Shown: positions 51,161-60,758, counted from the first letter of the stretch. The stretch is DNA of 64,000 nucleotides from Candidatus Poribacteria bacterium (GCA_022827055.1 JAJDTR010000062.1:62001-126000), one strand, 5' to 3'. Made by a program: numbers and translations. Notes: generated by a model not told the origin, from the letters alone.

Positions 51161-52786
51161 ATGCTAAACAAACGGGCAGCAGAGAAGTTTCTCAAATTGA
51201 TGGACGAGGCGCACGACGCCGCGCATGAACACCACAGCCGAATGCGTCACGAGCTCGCGATTTACAACAACCGCAGCGCCTACGTTGACGGCACGTCCAT
51301 CGGGAACGTATCTCCGATAACGCAAGAAAGCCTGAATCCCGAGATTCAAAAGGGAATTCTGAGGCTGGTGCCTGGGTTCACGGAGCAGGCGGCGCGAATT
51401 GAACTGCTGCCGGACAGGAGCCGCCACAGCGTCGCTGATGCCGAGAGCATCGAAGATCTCAAGCAGTGGACTCAGATGTTTCAGGAGGTGGACAGGGAAG
51501 GCGAGCGGCTTGAGGATGCAGTCTACCATAACCTGATTTTCGGACATGCCATCTCGAAAGCGGTGTATGACCCGCGGTACCGCGTCGTGCGGCTGATACC
51601 GATTTCGCCGCTGGCGTTCTCCGCCGATCCGGACACGACAAGCACGGATCTGTCGAATGCGGGGTTCTTGGTGCACGAGACGACGCAGAACGAGCGCTAT
51701 ATCCGCTACCACTATCCCGACTATACGATTCCCGAATCAAGAACTGGCTCCACATTGGATAATGAGAACAGGCAGTTCAGGATTCGGGAACTGTGGATGC
51801 GGCGCTGGATTGCCGAGATGCAGGGCATACCGGTGAAGGACGCGGGCGACACGGAAATCTTCTACGCTACGGCGATCGATAACGATGTGGTGCGGGTTCG
51901 AACGACGCCGTACTATTACCCCGACTTCCCGTTTGCGACGTGGCGGAATTTCCCTGTCATCAAACACAGCAGCAAACAATCGCGATCGTTTTGGGGACAC
52001 GGCTACGGGGCGCTGTGCTGGTCGCAACAGAAGTTTCTCGACGAGGTCTACTCCAACCTTATCCTGATGCTGCGGCGATTGTCGATAGGCCGCATGATAT
52101 CGAAGCGCGGGGCATTGGATATGGAGCAGGTATTTACGGGATACGGTGTCAACATCGAAGTCGAAGAGGAGTACGACCTTGATAGGGACATCAAGCCGTT
52201 TCCAACGGAAGCAGTGCCGCCGATTCTGTACAATCTCTTGGAACATTCGATTAAAGGGATTGCGGACATGATGCCGTCTCTGAATCCGGTGTTCGCTGGA
52301 CAATCGCCGTCGTCCAACGCAAGCGGTAGAATGGTGAACACGCTTCAGTGGGCGGCGTTTAACCAGATAAGCAACAATGTCCGCGAGATGAACGAATTCC
52401 GGCTTCACCGGATGCGGTTACTGATTTCGTTGACGCAGCAGTTTGCCCGCCGTCCGCTCGCACCTCATATTTGGCGGCGGGGTATCGATTTCCCTGATTC
52501 GTTCAGGGAGGAGGCGCGGTATATCGGATACCGCATGAAGATGCCCGACGCAACCTCACTGCCGAACACGCCGGCTGGCAAGCTGGAGATTGCGCAGATC
52601 ATGGCGGCGTTGGGCGCGCAGATGTCGATTAGCGAGTTAATCAAGTTCGTCGGATTCGACACCGGCTACGGTTGGGATAACGACACGTTTTCGCAGCCAG
52701 TTCAACCGCCGGAGGGCGATAGTAGATCCCGCGGAAATCCGCTTAACCAGAATGTGACATCGGGTATGGATGTAGGTATGATTTGA
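51161..52786 (+). CDS. Portal protein (head-tail connector)
   Basis: 541 aa, three bases after the internal protein. The chain has LIFGHAISKAVYDPRYRVVR, FRIRELWMRRWIAEMQGIPV, NFPVIKHSSKQSRSFWGHGY followed by GALCWSQQKFLDEVYSNLIL (the wing-to-stem segment with the long helix), and SPSSNASGRMVNTLQWAAFN of portal proteins. It forms a dodecameric ring at one capsid vertex and docks terminase. The Arg/Pro-rich end and length (~61 kDa) fit short-tailed phages. Confidence 0.7.
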   Translation: MLNKRAAEKFLKLMDEAHDAAHEHHSRMRHELAIYNNRSAYVDGTSIGNVSPITQESLNPEIQKGILRLVPGFTEQAARIELLPDRSRHSVADAESIEDLKQWTQMFQEVDREGERLEDAVYHNLIFGHAISKAVYDPRYRVVRLIPISPLAFSADPDTTSTDLSNAGFLVHETTQNERYIRYHYPDYTIPESRTGSTLDNENRQFRIRELWMRRWIAEMQGIPVKDAGDTEIFYATAIDNDVVRVRTTPYYYPDFPFATWRNFPVIKHSSKQSRSFWGHGYGALCWSQQKFLDEVYSNLILMLRRLSIGRMISKRGALDMEQVFTGYGVNIEVEEEYDLDRDIKPFPTEAVPPILYNLLEHSIKGIADMMPSLNPVFAGQSPSSNASGRMVNTLQWAAFNQISNNVREMNEFRLHRMRLLISLTQQFARRPLAPHIWRRGIDFPDSFREEARYIGYRMKMPDATSLPNTPAGKLEIAQIMAALGAQMSISELIKFVGFDTGYGWDNDTFSQPVQPPEGDSRSRGNPLNQNVTSGMDVGMI

Positions 52787-52883
52787 AAAGGGATTTTACG
52801 TATTACGCAATACTCGTCATGATGCGTAATACGTAATGCGTAATAACGTAAGAAACGCAAATTGACTATGGAGGTATAACACC
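52787..52883. repeat. TACGTAATGCG repeat
   Basis: GGGATTTTACGTATTACGCA inverted against ATGCGTAATACGTAATGCGT around ATACTCGTC. Confidence 0.5.
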
Positions 52884-53441
52884 ATGGGACCGATACAAGG
52901 ACAAAACCAGCAGGACGGCGCGGAAACAAAGCGTACAATGACATTAGACGAGGTTGTCGCGGCGTTGGGACAGCAGGGGATCGAGATTGAGGGATTGCCC
53001 GACCCCCCCACGGCGTTGCCGATGGATCAGAAGATTGCGACTATCATTGAGAGCCTGGGCGGCATGCCGCAGCAGGGAGGCGACGAGATTACCGAGGAAC
53101 AGCGGCTTATCCTTGAGAATCAGTATCGACAGGATTTGAAGATGAAGATTCTTGAGACGGAGAAGGAAATCCGCATGAAACACCCCGACGCCTCGGAGTC
53201 GCAACTCTGGGAAGCGGCGCATGCATTTCTGCGCGGCGATGTGATTGGCGTGTCCGACATCTTCGGAAAGATGTATCAGACGGCGGCTGAAAAGGAGAAT
53301 CAGCAAGCCGCGAAAGATATGGAATTGCATGTTGAGGGCGATTCAGGCGGCGGCGATCAGACACAAGAGACGCCGGTCGGCTTGGGGGATATCTTTTCTC
53401 CGGGCGGCACGCTTGACGCGAGTTTTGCCGCCAGATCATAG
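52884..53441 (+). CDS. Putative scaffold protein
   Basis: 185 aa, ATG after GGAGG (spacing ~10). Acidic, helical and Gln/Glu-rich: DEVVAALGQQGIEIEGLPDP, RQDLKMKILETEKEIRMKHP, TAAEKENQQAAKDMELHVEG with disordered ends (GGGDQTQETPVG). No cysteines. The position after portal and the charged, coiled composition fit a capsid scaffold. Confidence 0.5.
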   Translation: MGPIQGQNQQDGAETKRTMTLDEVVAALGQQGIEIEGLPDPPTALPMDQKIATIIESLGGMPQQGGDEITEEQRLILENQYRQDLKMKILETEKEIRMKHPDASESQLWEAAHAFLRGDVIGVSDIFGKMYQTAAEKENQQAAKDMELHVEGDSGGGDQTQETPVGLGDIFSPGGTLDASFAARS

Positions 53442-54205
53442 CGGTTTATACCTAATGGACTCGCAGAAGAAATGCGTGCCGCAATCTCGTTAGGTCGGGC
53501 TTCTAGCCCGACCTCGCCGAGGATACCGCTTATGCAAACCTAATCCTTAGATCTTGATATGGCAGCCTTGCTATCAATCGAGTAGATGGCAAGTGTGATA
53601 GTGAATCGTGATAGCGATCTTTGTACCATTGAGTTTCATATAAGGTGAAAACAAGTGAGAGAGTAGCGATCAAAATTTTCTATCGCCTTTGAAGATTTTC
53701 CCATGCGTTATCCACTAGTCTGATTCTTTCCGGCCGGATGATTAATAGAGATGCCCAATTCCCCTCGAAAACACCTCTTCGATTACCCTCAACCAACCCG
53801 TGCGAGTTGTTATGAGGCATTCGCACTAGGGGACTTAATTGGTAGGCCGAGAAGTGAAAAGGAAAAACCTACTAGATATTGTACAATTTGGCTAGAAAAA
53901 AATTTCCTTGACATTTTAGGAAAAATTGACTAGAATAGACCATCCTTTTAACTAAATTTAAGAAAGCAAACTATTCCACTCACCTTCCGCACAATAGACT
54001 TGTGTCATCTCGAATTTTCACATACTAGATCTTGCGGTATACCTCCACAATCGAGCAAAAATCACCTAGATAGTGCCGCAAGTCCGATTGATTGACCGAT
54101 TTTGCCCTTCCATCATCAGCTTCAATTTTGTCAATCATGGTGCGGGATACAGCCAACTGAGAAATTAAACTTTTAGGTGCTCGATAATGCGAAAGATAAG
54201 TTCCA
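53442..54205. other. AT-rich intergenic region with a perfect hairpin
   Basis: AGGTCGGGCT-TCT-AGCCCGACCT at 53492-53514, a perfect 10-bp stem behind the scaffold gene but without a T tract; CGAGTAGATGGC..GTGATAG element at 53577; beyond 53930 the sequence becomes AT-rich without repeats. Confidence 0.55.
53751..53933 (+). CDS. Possible small hypothetical protein
   Basis: 60 aa. MPNSPRKHLFDYPQPTRASC followed by ALGDLIGRPRSEKEKPTRYC and TIWLEKNFLDILGKID. No ribosome site beyond a weak AGAG. Coding appearance is fair but the length is short and the setting unassigned. Confidence 0.3.
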   Translation: MPNSPRKHLFDYPQPTRASCYEAFALGDLIGRPRSEKEKPTRYCTIWLEKNFLDILGKID

Positions 54206-55003
54206 ATGACATTAATAGTTTCTCTTAGGATTCCAGACGGAGTTGTAATAGCTGGCGATAGTTTGTCTACACTAACTTACGAGGGTCGGTTCAAAGCTAC
54301 AGGAAACATTACTTGCCCAAACTGTAATCATGAGCATGAAGTTGAGCATGACATTCCAATGCCACCTGCGCCTGCTACTACGTTCTCATATGCTCGAAAG
54401 GTTTTTCCGTTCTTAGATAAGTTTGGGATAGGGACATATGGTGCGGGACTTATTGATAATAAATCTGCCTATTTTGCATTGCGACTTCTTGAAAAAGAAC
54501 TGGAACCCGAGAATATTGATAGTGTGACAGACGTTGCGCATAGAATTGAAACAAAACTCGCCGAGTTGTTTGTGAATCAGTTAAAATCAGAAGGAAAGAT
54601 GCTTGAAGAGTTTCCAGATAATTGGAGACATATGGGGGTTCAAGTGTCTGGATACGATGGTATTGCCCCAAAGACCATTGAAATAAATATAGGAAAGACA
54701 ACAAGCAGAGAAGTTATTGAAAACTTAGGTTGTACATGTTCAGGAGTTGGAGATCTTGTTCAATCGATTTGGAAGTTATATGAAACTAGCCCTGAGAGTC
54801 AACCACCTTATCCCGCTTTTTCTTTACAAGATGCAATTAACTATTCTGAGTTTTTAATACGAACCACAAGTTACCATCAACACTTTTCGCAGAAAATACC
54901 AACAGTTGGAGGTGATATTGATGTAGCACTAATAACCCCCTTTGACGGCTTTGAATGGATACGCCAAAAATCGTTGGATAAGAATTTGGAGGATTTAGTA
55001 TGA
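54206..55003 (+). CDS. Proteasome-fold (Ntn) hydrolase with zinc-ribbon insert
   Basis: 265 aa. MTLIVSLRIPDGVVIAGDSL matches the start of proteasome beta/HslV-type subunits (T-T..V....DGVV.A.D). Removal of Met would leave Thr as the N-terminal nucleophile; Asp of PDGVV and Lys of RFKATGN are candidate active-site residues. CPNCNHEHEVEH is an inserted metal-binding loop. AT-rich, unlike the flanking virion genes, and ends in ATGA with the next gene. Possibly an accessory defence or regulatory protease. Substrate unknown. Confidence 0.6.
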   Translation: MTLIVSLRIPDGVVIAGDSLSTLTYEGRFKATGNITCPNCNHEHEVEHDIPMPPAPATTFSYARKVFPFLDKFGIGTYGAGLIDNKSAYFALRLLEKELEPENIDSVTDVAHRIETKLAELFVNQLKSEGKMLEEFPDNWRHMGVQVSGYDGIAPKTIEINIGKTTSREVIENLGCTCSGVGDLVQSIWKLYETSPESQPPYPAFSLQDAINYSEFLIRTTSYHQHFSQKIPTVGGDIDVALITPFDGFEWIRQKSLDKNLEDLV

Positions 55004-55194
55004 AAGTCGTAATGGCGACCAATTCACGGATAGTTAGAATCATGCCCCCCATTGTACCGACGCCGATAAGCGAGCGTTCATCGTTTGATTCTACTGATAA
55101 TATGAATATTAGTTTTAGCCTGCCGGAAATCACAGTTCCAAACGATAACAAACCTGCCGATACTGATACTGATAAACCAAATCTAAAAGAATGA
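55000..55194 (+). CDS. Small partner of the Ntn hydrolase
   Basis: 64 aa, overlapping the hydrolase by ATGA. MKVVMATNSRIVRIMPPIVP followed by TPISERSSFD and an acidic, Asp/Asn-rich C-terminus. No helix-turn-helix or membrane motif. Translational coupling suggests a stoichiometric partner such as inhibitor, substrate or adaptor. Confidence 0.5.
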   Translation: MKVVMATNSRIVRIMPPIVPTPISERSSFDSTDNMNISFSLPEITVPNDNKPADTDTDKPNLKE

Positions 55195-55213
55195 GAAGAT
55201 GTCAATCAACATT

Positions 55214-55239
55214 AGCCAGCCTTCGGGCTGGCTTTTTTT
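55214..55239 (+). terminator. Strong rho-independent terminator
   Basis: AGCCAGCC-TTCG-GGCTGGCT followed by seven T (55214-55239): a perfect 8-bp stem with a stable tetraloop. Ends the hydrolase/partner operon. Confidence 0.9.
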
Positions 55240-55596
55240 ATTCCTTTTAAGCGTAGGTTAACGGCGGAGCGAAGTTATGGGTTTATACCGGAATCATTCT
55301 GGATAAGGAGGGATTAAGTGAATGAACAATGACCGATCAACTGAGTGGTTAGCGAAGGCGATAGAGTTCCCATAGAAATCTTCTGCGCACCAGCCTTTTG
55401 GTCTGACTCGCGCGATAAAATTCCTACCAGCCACCCTATGAAGTTGTAGGAGCGACCTCCCGGTCGCGATCCCCCGCTCCGCAGTGGGATCAACTGAGCG
55501 AGCACTGCCCCCGTAGAGAGCGGTTCCGGCGCCCATTCTGTCCTGGTCCCACACCCCCGCGACACCAAACCCTCCGATCACGCCGATCAATCATAC
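55240..55596. repeat. Intergenic repeats
   Basis: GATCAACTGAGTGGTTAGCG element at 55329-55375 and a GTAGGAGCGACCTCCCGGTC element at 55446-55475. No gene. Confidence 0.5.
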
Positions 55597-56547
55597 CTAC
55601 CTGAGAACATTATCCCGGTGCCACGCCATCGCTTCTTGGGCAGGGCGAAGTTTTACCCTATCCGGCAACTGAATAGGTTTATCTTTAAGTTCCGTCAACC
55701 TCCACTCCGTCGGACGCTTGTCGGACATCAGACCGGAAACGATGACCCTATGCTTCCCGCTCAACGAAAAGAGTCCTCTGTCGAACGCCCAATGGTGCAG
55801 TTTGCACAACGAAATCCCGTTCCGCGCATCGTCATTCTGCGACACACGAAAAGGAATGATATGAGCCGCCTCTGTTGCACTTTCGCCGTCCATGGTGACG
55901 ATACGCAACTCGCATACCGCGCAAGTGTAGTCGTACAGTCGCATAATCGCTTGCCGAAAGCCTGCATCGCGCACCTTTGTGTTAACCCCGGTTCGCCGTC
56001 TTGGCTTAGAGGTTGAAAACGGGGATTCAACTTCATCTATTAGCGATTCTCTGTACGCCCCAATCTGCTGTGCCTCCGCAATGAGCTCTCCAACCTGTTC
56101 TCTGTGTTCGTGGAAATACGTGCGGATCAGCGTCTGACGAATCGTCTCTCTATCAATGGCGTCGGTTAGCAAAAGAAAAAGCTCATCGTCCAAACTCGCG
56201 TGTGAAACGACTTCGCGAAGCCGAGAAATTCCCTTAAGCGGGTTGGCAACCTGCAACGCCTTTTCGTAATCCGTGTTCGGGTGCAGATGCCAGAATTTAT
56301 CACTCTTTAGGTGGAAAAATGGCAACGAGATATCAGGTTTTCGATCAGTGACCCTCGACCAATAGCGGATGAAAGCTTCTGCTAATTCAGGGCACAACTC
56401 AATTCGATTCTCCGTAACCTGCCCATCCTCAATCAGCGCGATGACCGACAACAGCAGCACCGGCTTATGAGGCGCCGGCCCATGCGCCCTGTCAATTTTC
56501 AAGCGTTTCATCTTCTCCACGTAATACTGTAGGTTTTTCCCGTTCAT
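55597..56547 (-). CDS. HNH endonuclease with sulfur-binding-domain-like N-terminus (type IV restriction-like)
   Basis: 316 aa, the only long minus-strand gene on the right. The N-terminal domain has GPAPHKPVLLLSVIALIEDG and FIRYWSRVTDRKPDISLPFF followed by HLKSDKFWHL: the HKP.LLL......G motif of the sulfur-binding domain of ScoMcrA-type enzymes. The C-terminal HNH has CAVCEL (Zn), TEAAHIIPF, NGISLCKLHHWAFDRGLFSL. Such enzymes cut DNA with phosphorothioate or methylated sites. As a defence gene within a phage module, it could exclude rivals. Confidence 0.7.
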   Translation of the reverse strand: MNGKNLQYYVEKMKRLKIDRAHGPAPHKPVLLLSVIALIEDGQVTENRIELCPELAEAFIRYWSRVTDRKPDISLPFFHLKSDKFWHLHPNTDYEKALQVANPLKGISRLREVVSHASLDDELFLLLTDAIDRETIRQTLIRTYFHEHREQVGELIAEAQQIGAYRESLIDEVESPFSTSKPRRRTGVNTKVRDAGFRQAIMRLYDYTCAVCELRIVTMDGESATEAAHIIPFRVSQNDDARNGISLCKLHHWAFDRGLFSLSGKHRVIVSGLMSDKRPTEWRLTELKDKPIQLPDRVKLRPAQEAMAWHRDNVLR

Positions 56548-57059
56548 CGTGTTTATTGTCCTTGTTGCTTATGCCCATCCTTAAAACTTGGGACAGCTCC
56601 TGCCTTCGTCGCTGTATCTCTGCCACACTTTCGGCCTCACCGACTACAGTTGTACTCCTCCCCTAATCCTGACAATCAAATAATACATCAAGCGAGTGAA
56701 TAGCGAGTACGATAGAGATCCCATAAATCACAGTTCAGACAACCCCACTCACTCCCCACTCCCCCAACGACCGCCCAATCCGCGAAATCCGCGTAATCTG
56801 TGATTCAGACGATCCTCCATCACAGCCCAACACCCGTCGCCCAATTATATACACTGCCCTCCCCAGAGATCAAACAAAATCCCCATTTTCCCCTTCCTCT
56901 CGTTTACCCCGCAACGCGGCCCGACTGCCGCACCATGAGTGAAGTCTATTCAATCGTGCCGCGTCCCGTTGACAACCCATGGCAGCCGTGCTATGTTATG
57001 GTCGCTGAAGGCAGTTCTCGTCTGTCTCGCGCCCCAACCCGTAGCAAACGGAGGCAAAT
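56548..57059. repeat. Intergenic region
   Basis: ATCAAGCGAGTGAATAGCGA element at 56689-56720; TCACGGATTAAGCGG-type sequence near 56770-56810 (reverse orientation). The remaining ~230 bases show no clear signal apart from the ribosome site of the next gene. Confidence 0.45.
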
Positions 57060-57416
57060 ATGCTCGACCCGAAAGCCCTCTGCCGGTACATAATACTCCT
57101 GTGTGCAGTCTGCGTGTTGCGTCATTTTGGCGCTTCAATCATGTACGTAAGAGCCGATGTGGGTTCCGAGGGCACGATTAGCGGCATTGATCAGAGCGTG
57201 ACAATCAAGCAATTGAGCGAAGAGAACGTGAAGCTTAAGCGCGCACTTTGGGATGCAGAAGTCGAAAGTGCCAACCTCAGGACAGAGATAGATGTGCACG
57301 AGCATCGCAAGAAAGTTGATAGAGAAACCAACAATCGAGTGCTCCTGGTACTAACGATCGCAGCCGCCTTAATCCTTCTGATTCGTTTCACCGCCCCCCG
57401 ATTACGGGACAATTAA
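57060..57416 (+). CDS. Coiled-coil protein with two membrane helices
   Basis: 118 aa; GGAGG 8 bases before ATG. Hydrophobic N-terminus LCRYIILLCAVCVLRHFGAS, a coiled coil (VTIKQLSEENVKLKRALWDA; EVESANLRTEIDVHEHRKKV) and a C-terminal membrane helix (VLLVLTIAAALILLIRFTAP). The N-terminal segment may be a signal sequence. Similar in plan to the other membrane coiled-coil proteins but a distinct sequence. Confidence 0.6.
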   Translation: MLDPKALCRYIILLCAVCVLRHFGASIMYVRADVGSEGTISGIDQSVTIKQLSEENVKLKRALWDAEVESANLRTEIDVHEHRKKVDRETNNRVLLVLTIAAALILLIRFTAPRLRDN

Positions 57417-58019
57417 TCAACAATCCACGCCCCTCCTATCCCTCCAACAGAAGTACTCCCTCCGCGCCGCAAAAAACCGTCCATCCCAACCCCATTTCGT
57501 GACATCCATTAACCCGCGTAATCCTTGATTCAGACACTCCCCGTCTCCCTCCCGATCACCACGCCCCTTACCGTCTTCTCGTTTTCCCGTTTCCTCCCCC
57601 TCCTCTCAATCCCGGTCTAGCGTCCCCGATGCATCAAGATTGCGCAACAACCACGCCTGACAACACAGGTGGGTTGAAAGGTCGCATTAACCTCGTGCAG
57701 GGTTTCGTAAACGGTATGGTAATACTATTCGTTCTGATTATCGGCAGCGCGAAAACTCAATCGAAGATTTCCTCCCAATGCCGTTCGTTAGCTAACCGCT
57801 CGCGAAAATCGGAACAAAGGCAAAACTTATTGGTGCAATCACCCGCCAAGCACGATCTAACCAACAATTTTTTGACTGGATTTTGCCATCCATCTGTGAG
57901 ATAATGAATTTCCGCTATCCTTTTGAGGGCCCCGTCAGATTCACTAAGTGTCCTGGTTATTCTACCTTACGATTCTTTCCGTACGCGAATTGGAATCAAT
58001 CATCTGCGGAGCGTATGCT
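57417..58019. other. Intergenic region
   Basis: A C-rich, repeat-derived stretch (57417-57620), then AT-mixed sequence. A 91-residue open frame at 57629-57904 has a weak coding look and is not called. No clear promoter. Confidence 0.4.
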
Positions 58020-58445
58020 ATGCACCTTAAGGAAGTCGCGAAAGCACAATACAAACCAAATCAAGCCTTTCCGATCGATGGTTTCCGTGCCAAAATACGT
58101 GACCAACTAGGTACCGTGGCGCAACGGGAACACAACTGGGACGACCGTGAATCCAAAAAGCCGAGCACGGTAGCCCTAAACAATGCCAAGCGCTTAATGG
58201 AAGAATTGTTGGACAGCGTTATCTCCGCAGGTTATTCGTGGCTTACGCCATTCATCTCAAGCGATGAGGATGGCCACATCACCGTCGCGTGGCACAAAGG
58301 GGAACATGAACTACATCTAGAAATAACCGATCACGAAGTGGAGTATGTTACGGTCTGGGGTATCAAGATCGATACCGAGATGGATGTAGGCGTACTGAGC
58401 AGGGACAAATGCATTCCTCTTTGGAAGTGGTTACTTGATGGATAA
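58020..58445 (+). CDS. Hypothetical protein of a two-gene module, first gene
   Basis: 141 aa from ATG 58020. EHNWDDRESKKPSTVALNNA, KRLMEELLDSVISAGYSWLT and FISSDEDGHITVAWHKGEHE match a family of short proteins that I recall from cyanobacteria and others (NWDG.GA.p....A......l.........P.....DG.i.leW). The gene overlaps the next by eight bases. Function unknown; a toxin-antitoxin-like or defence role is only a guess. Confidence 0.6.
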   Translation: MHLKEVAKAQYKPNQAFPIDGFRAKIRDQLGTVAQREHNWDDRESKKPSTVALNNAKRLMEELLDSVISAGYSWLTPFISSDEDGHITVAWHKGEHELHLEITDHEVEYVTVWGIKIDTEMDVGVLSRDKCIPLWKWLLDG

Positions 58446-58902
58446 TAACAACCTCGTACAGGACGATGAGGAACTCTATAGAAACGTAAGAGGCGGCCAG
58501 GACAGTATTGAGTATTCCTACGACGATGAAGGGAGACTTAGAATTCAACCTGAAGCTTTTCGTGACAGATACAAAAAACCGTCCGTGGATCGCGCAAGCT
58601 TAGTAGAATACATTCCTTCCGCCGTACTGTTAAATCCAACTAATGGTATTGTTAGCCTCATGGCACGTGATGTCCGTGCAATAGCAGATGTAGTGACGAC
58701 CACAAGAGACAAGACTATTAATCACGTCGTGGATGTCGTCCATGACCCCACCCCGGAAAGGCAATCTCATGCAATCATCAATGTGAATCCTGAGTTCTTC
58801 GACTCAGAGTCCAAGCAGAAAAAGGTATTCAAATTTTTGCAGAAAGCCCTCGCGCGGCTTGCCACAATCAACGGATGGACACTTAGACCCGGCGAAGACT
58901 AG
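58438..58902 (+). CDS. Hypothetical protein of a two-gene module, second gene
   Basis: 154 aa from ATG 58438. LVEYIPSAVLLNPTNGIVSL, DVRAIADVVTTTRDKTINHV, VDVVHDPTPERQSHAIINVN and FLQKALARLATINGWTLRPG. The conserved VHDPTPE..HA.I and L..LA...GW.L.P.E blocks pair with the first gene in other genomes, as I recall. N-terminus acidic. No known catalytic motif. Confidence 0.6.
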   Translation: MDNNNLVQDDEELYRNVRGGQDSIEYSYDDEGRLRIQPEAFRDRYKKPSVDRASLVEYIPSAVLLNPTNGIVSLMARDVRAIADVVTTTRDKTINHVVDVVHDPTPERQSHAIINVNPEFFDSESKQKKVFKFLQKALARLATINGWTLRPGED

Positions 58903-59645
58903 CGCAATCCTGAAATCTCGCGTGAACGCAGTTCTCCCTCCCCCTAAACCTCCAAAAACCAACCCCGCCTATTCACCTATACACCTTCTATAGTGTATAA
59001 AAACAAGCTAGACGCACACGCCTACTCAGTGTGCCGCACCAAGCCAAGCCCGCTGGCGGAAGCCGTTTCGCCCCCTCATCCTTCCCACCTCACCGCTGCC
59101 TGCCGGAATGTTCGGTCCCATTTTTAAAGATTGAAAATTCCGCCCCACCATGTTACACTTTCCCACGATTGCTCCTCATCGGCACTCGTTTGATGGAGCA
59201 AATGAATAATGAGCGCGACAAAAAATCCTTCAAACGAGCGGGCAGCGTTCAACCGAGCGACTATCACCTGAGTAAATAACGAAGGCGATAGTATATCCTG
59301 ATAGAGATCTTAGCGCGATGGAGCAGATTTTGACTCAGCATCTAGCATGCCTCCGGGATCAGTGTTAACCAAAAAAACTCCCCGTCAGAACAAGGCCTAA
59401 ATTTATCAAAAAGAGAAGTAAGCGGTCTTCTCGCCAAGTGTATATGACATCGTTTCAAAGTAGTAGGCACACGCCGTGTGCCGTAAACCGTACGGCCCCA
59501 CCCAACTTTAGGTAGGAGCGATCTCCGAATCGCGAGTTCAATTCACGTCATCTGCTATTTATGCACTATCATTTTGGAGAAACAGTATTACTACCGGGGC
59601 TAGTGCTATGTCTATAAGATTGGGGAATATTGATTTGGAGGAAAT
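58903..59645. repeat. Intergenic region with promoter and repeats
   Basis: Promoter at 59131-59159; GAGCGACTATCACCTGAGTAAATAACG element at 59257-59310; GGTAGGAGCGATCTCCGAAT near 59513; a partial AAGCCCGCTGGCGG-like arm near 59047. No gene. Confidence 0.5.
59131..59159 (+). promoter_or_regulatory. Sigma-70-type promoter
   Basis: TTGAAA (59131-59136), 17-base spacer ATTCCGCCCCACCATGT, TACACT (59154-59159). The region AAAGATTGAAAATTCCGCCCC is almost repeated at 60640. The next gene is 490 bases away. Confidence 0.5.
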
Positions 59646-60377
59646 ATGATGGTAAAGTCGAAACACGTTCTCTGCGGTGTTAAGATTCTACTATGTGTCC
59701 TAGTCGCTAGACATTCCGTAGCAATGACTGGAGAAGCATCTGTCCCTCTTCACTTGATAGTCGATTCAAGTGAGTTGGTTATAATCGGCACCGTGGACAA
59801 TATTGGCTTACTCACTCGTACAGAGTTTCTGGAAGACAGTCTCAACCGTCCGTCTATTCGCATGATGGGTCGCGAAGGCGCAATCTATCGAATAAAGGTC
59901 CAAGACATTCTCCTCGACAGAAGGAAAGCAAAGCAGAAGTTGTCACACGTAGTTGTTTATGCTCCGAATGTTTTGACGGGCGTGAGGGAAGATGAAGAAA
60001 AGCTAGTTTTCTTAAAACAACCGCATATAGATGCGGGGATTGTCCAGCGGCATAAATTGAGGTCAAACGATACTTACGAATTCGCCTTTTTTCGTGTGCC
60101 GTTAAAAACTCTTCAACTCAATAGTAAGCATATATCCTCAAAATGCCCCAAGCTTATAAAGCTTCTTGACAAAAATCGTAAGTATGCGGAAGCAACGAAG
60201 GTTTTTTGCGATGTCATGAAGATTCAATCCGATGGGCGACTACAATTGTTGAAGAGTTTACTGGACAATCCCTTGTTAAGAGAGAGTGCATTGGCGGAGA
60301 TTGAACGAATTGAAGATCCCATAGCGTATGAATGGAATTACAAGACTTGGAGAGGTGTGTTTGAGTGTTTAGACTAA
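59646..60377 (+). CDS. Secreted hypothetical protein
   Basis: 243 aa; GGAGG three or four bases before a double ATG. Signal peptide VKSKHVLCGVKILLCVLVAR with further HSVAM before TGEASVP. The mature chain has SELVIIGTVDNIGLLTRTEF and GAIYRIKVQDILLDRRKAKQ, which resemble the beta-barrel of exported repeat proteins (G.V......Y.....I....K) and a helical tail. Host-type, unknown function. Confidence 0.55.
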   Translation: MMVKSKHVLCGVKILLCVLVARHSVAMTGEASVPLHLIVDSSELVIIGTVDNIGLLTRTEFLEDSLNRPSIRMMGREGAIYRIKVQDILLDRRKAKQKLSHVVVYAPNVLTGVREDEEKLVFLKQPHIDAGIVQRHKLRSNDTYEFAFFRVPLKTLQLNSKHISSKCPKLIKLLDKNRKYAEATKVFCDVMKIQSDGRLQLLKSLLDNPLLRESALAEIERIEDPIAYEWNYKTWRGVFECLD

Positions 60378-60639
60378 TACCATTGCGCTTGAATAATAGT
60401 GCATATGATGTCTCAGTTATATCGTCCATTTTCTCTGTAGGCGAGGATCAACCGAGCGAATAGCGAACGATCAACTGAGTGGTTAGCGAAGGCGATAGTA
60501 AATCTTGATAGAGATCCCATTCAGACAATCTCCTCTCCTATTGTCCACTGCTTTATCCTTCCCCTGCCTTTCCCATTCTTTCGTCTTCCCGTTTTTTTCA
60601 CTCCCAGTGTCCTTCAATGTTAAAGAAAATTTTTGACGA

Positions 60640-60668
60640 TTGAAAAACCCGCCCCAACATGTTAAAAT
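60640..60668 (+). promoter_or_regulatory. Sigma-70-type promoter of the terminase operon
   Basis: TTGAAA (60640-60645), 17-base spacer AACCCGCCCCAACATGT, TAAAAT (60663-60668). Confidence 0.6.
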
Positions 60669-60758
60669 TACCTCGGCTGCCCCCGTTGGCACTCGTCCCC
60701 TTTGCAGCCGCACATAAAAGGACACGAACTGCGTTAAACCGAAATCGCAACCTCGACA

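Noticed and set aside
57629-57904. 91-residue open frame
   Set aside because: No ribosome site and a mixed composition; one hydrophobic stretch alone is not enough.
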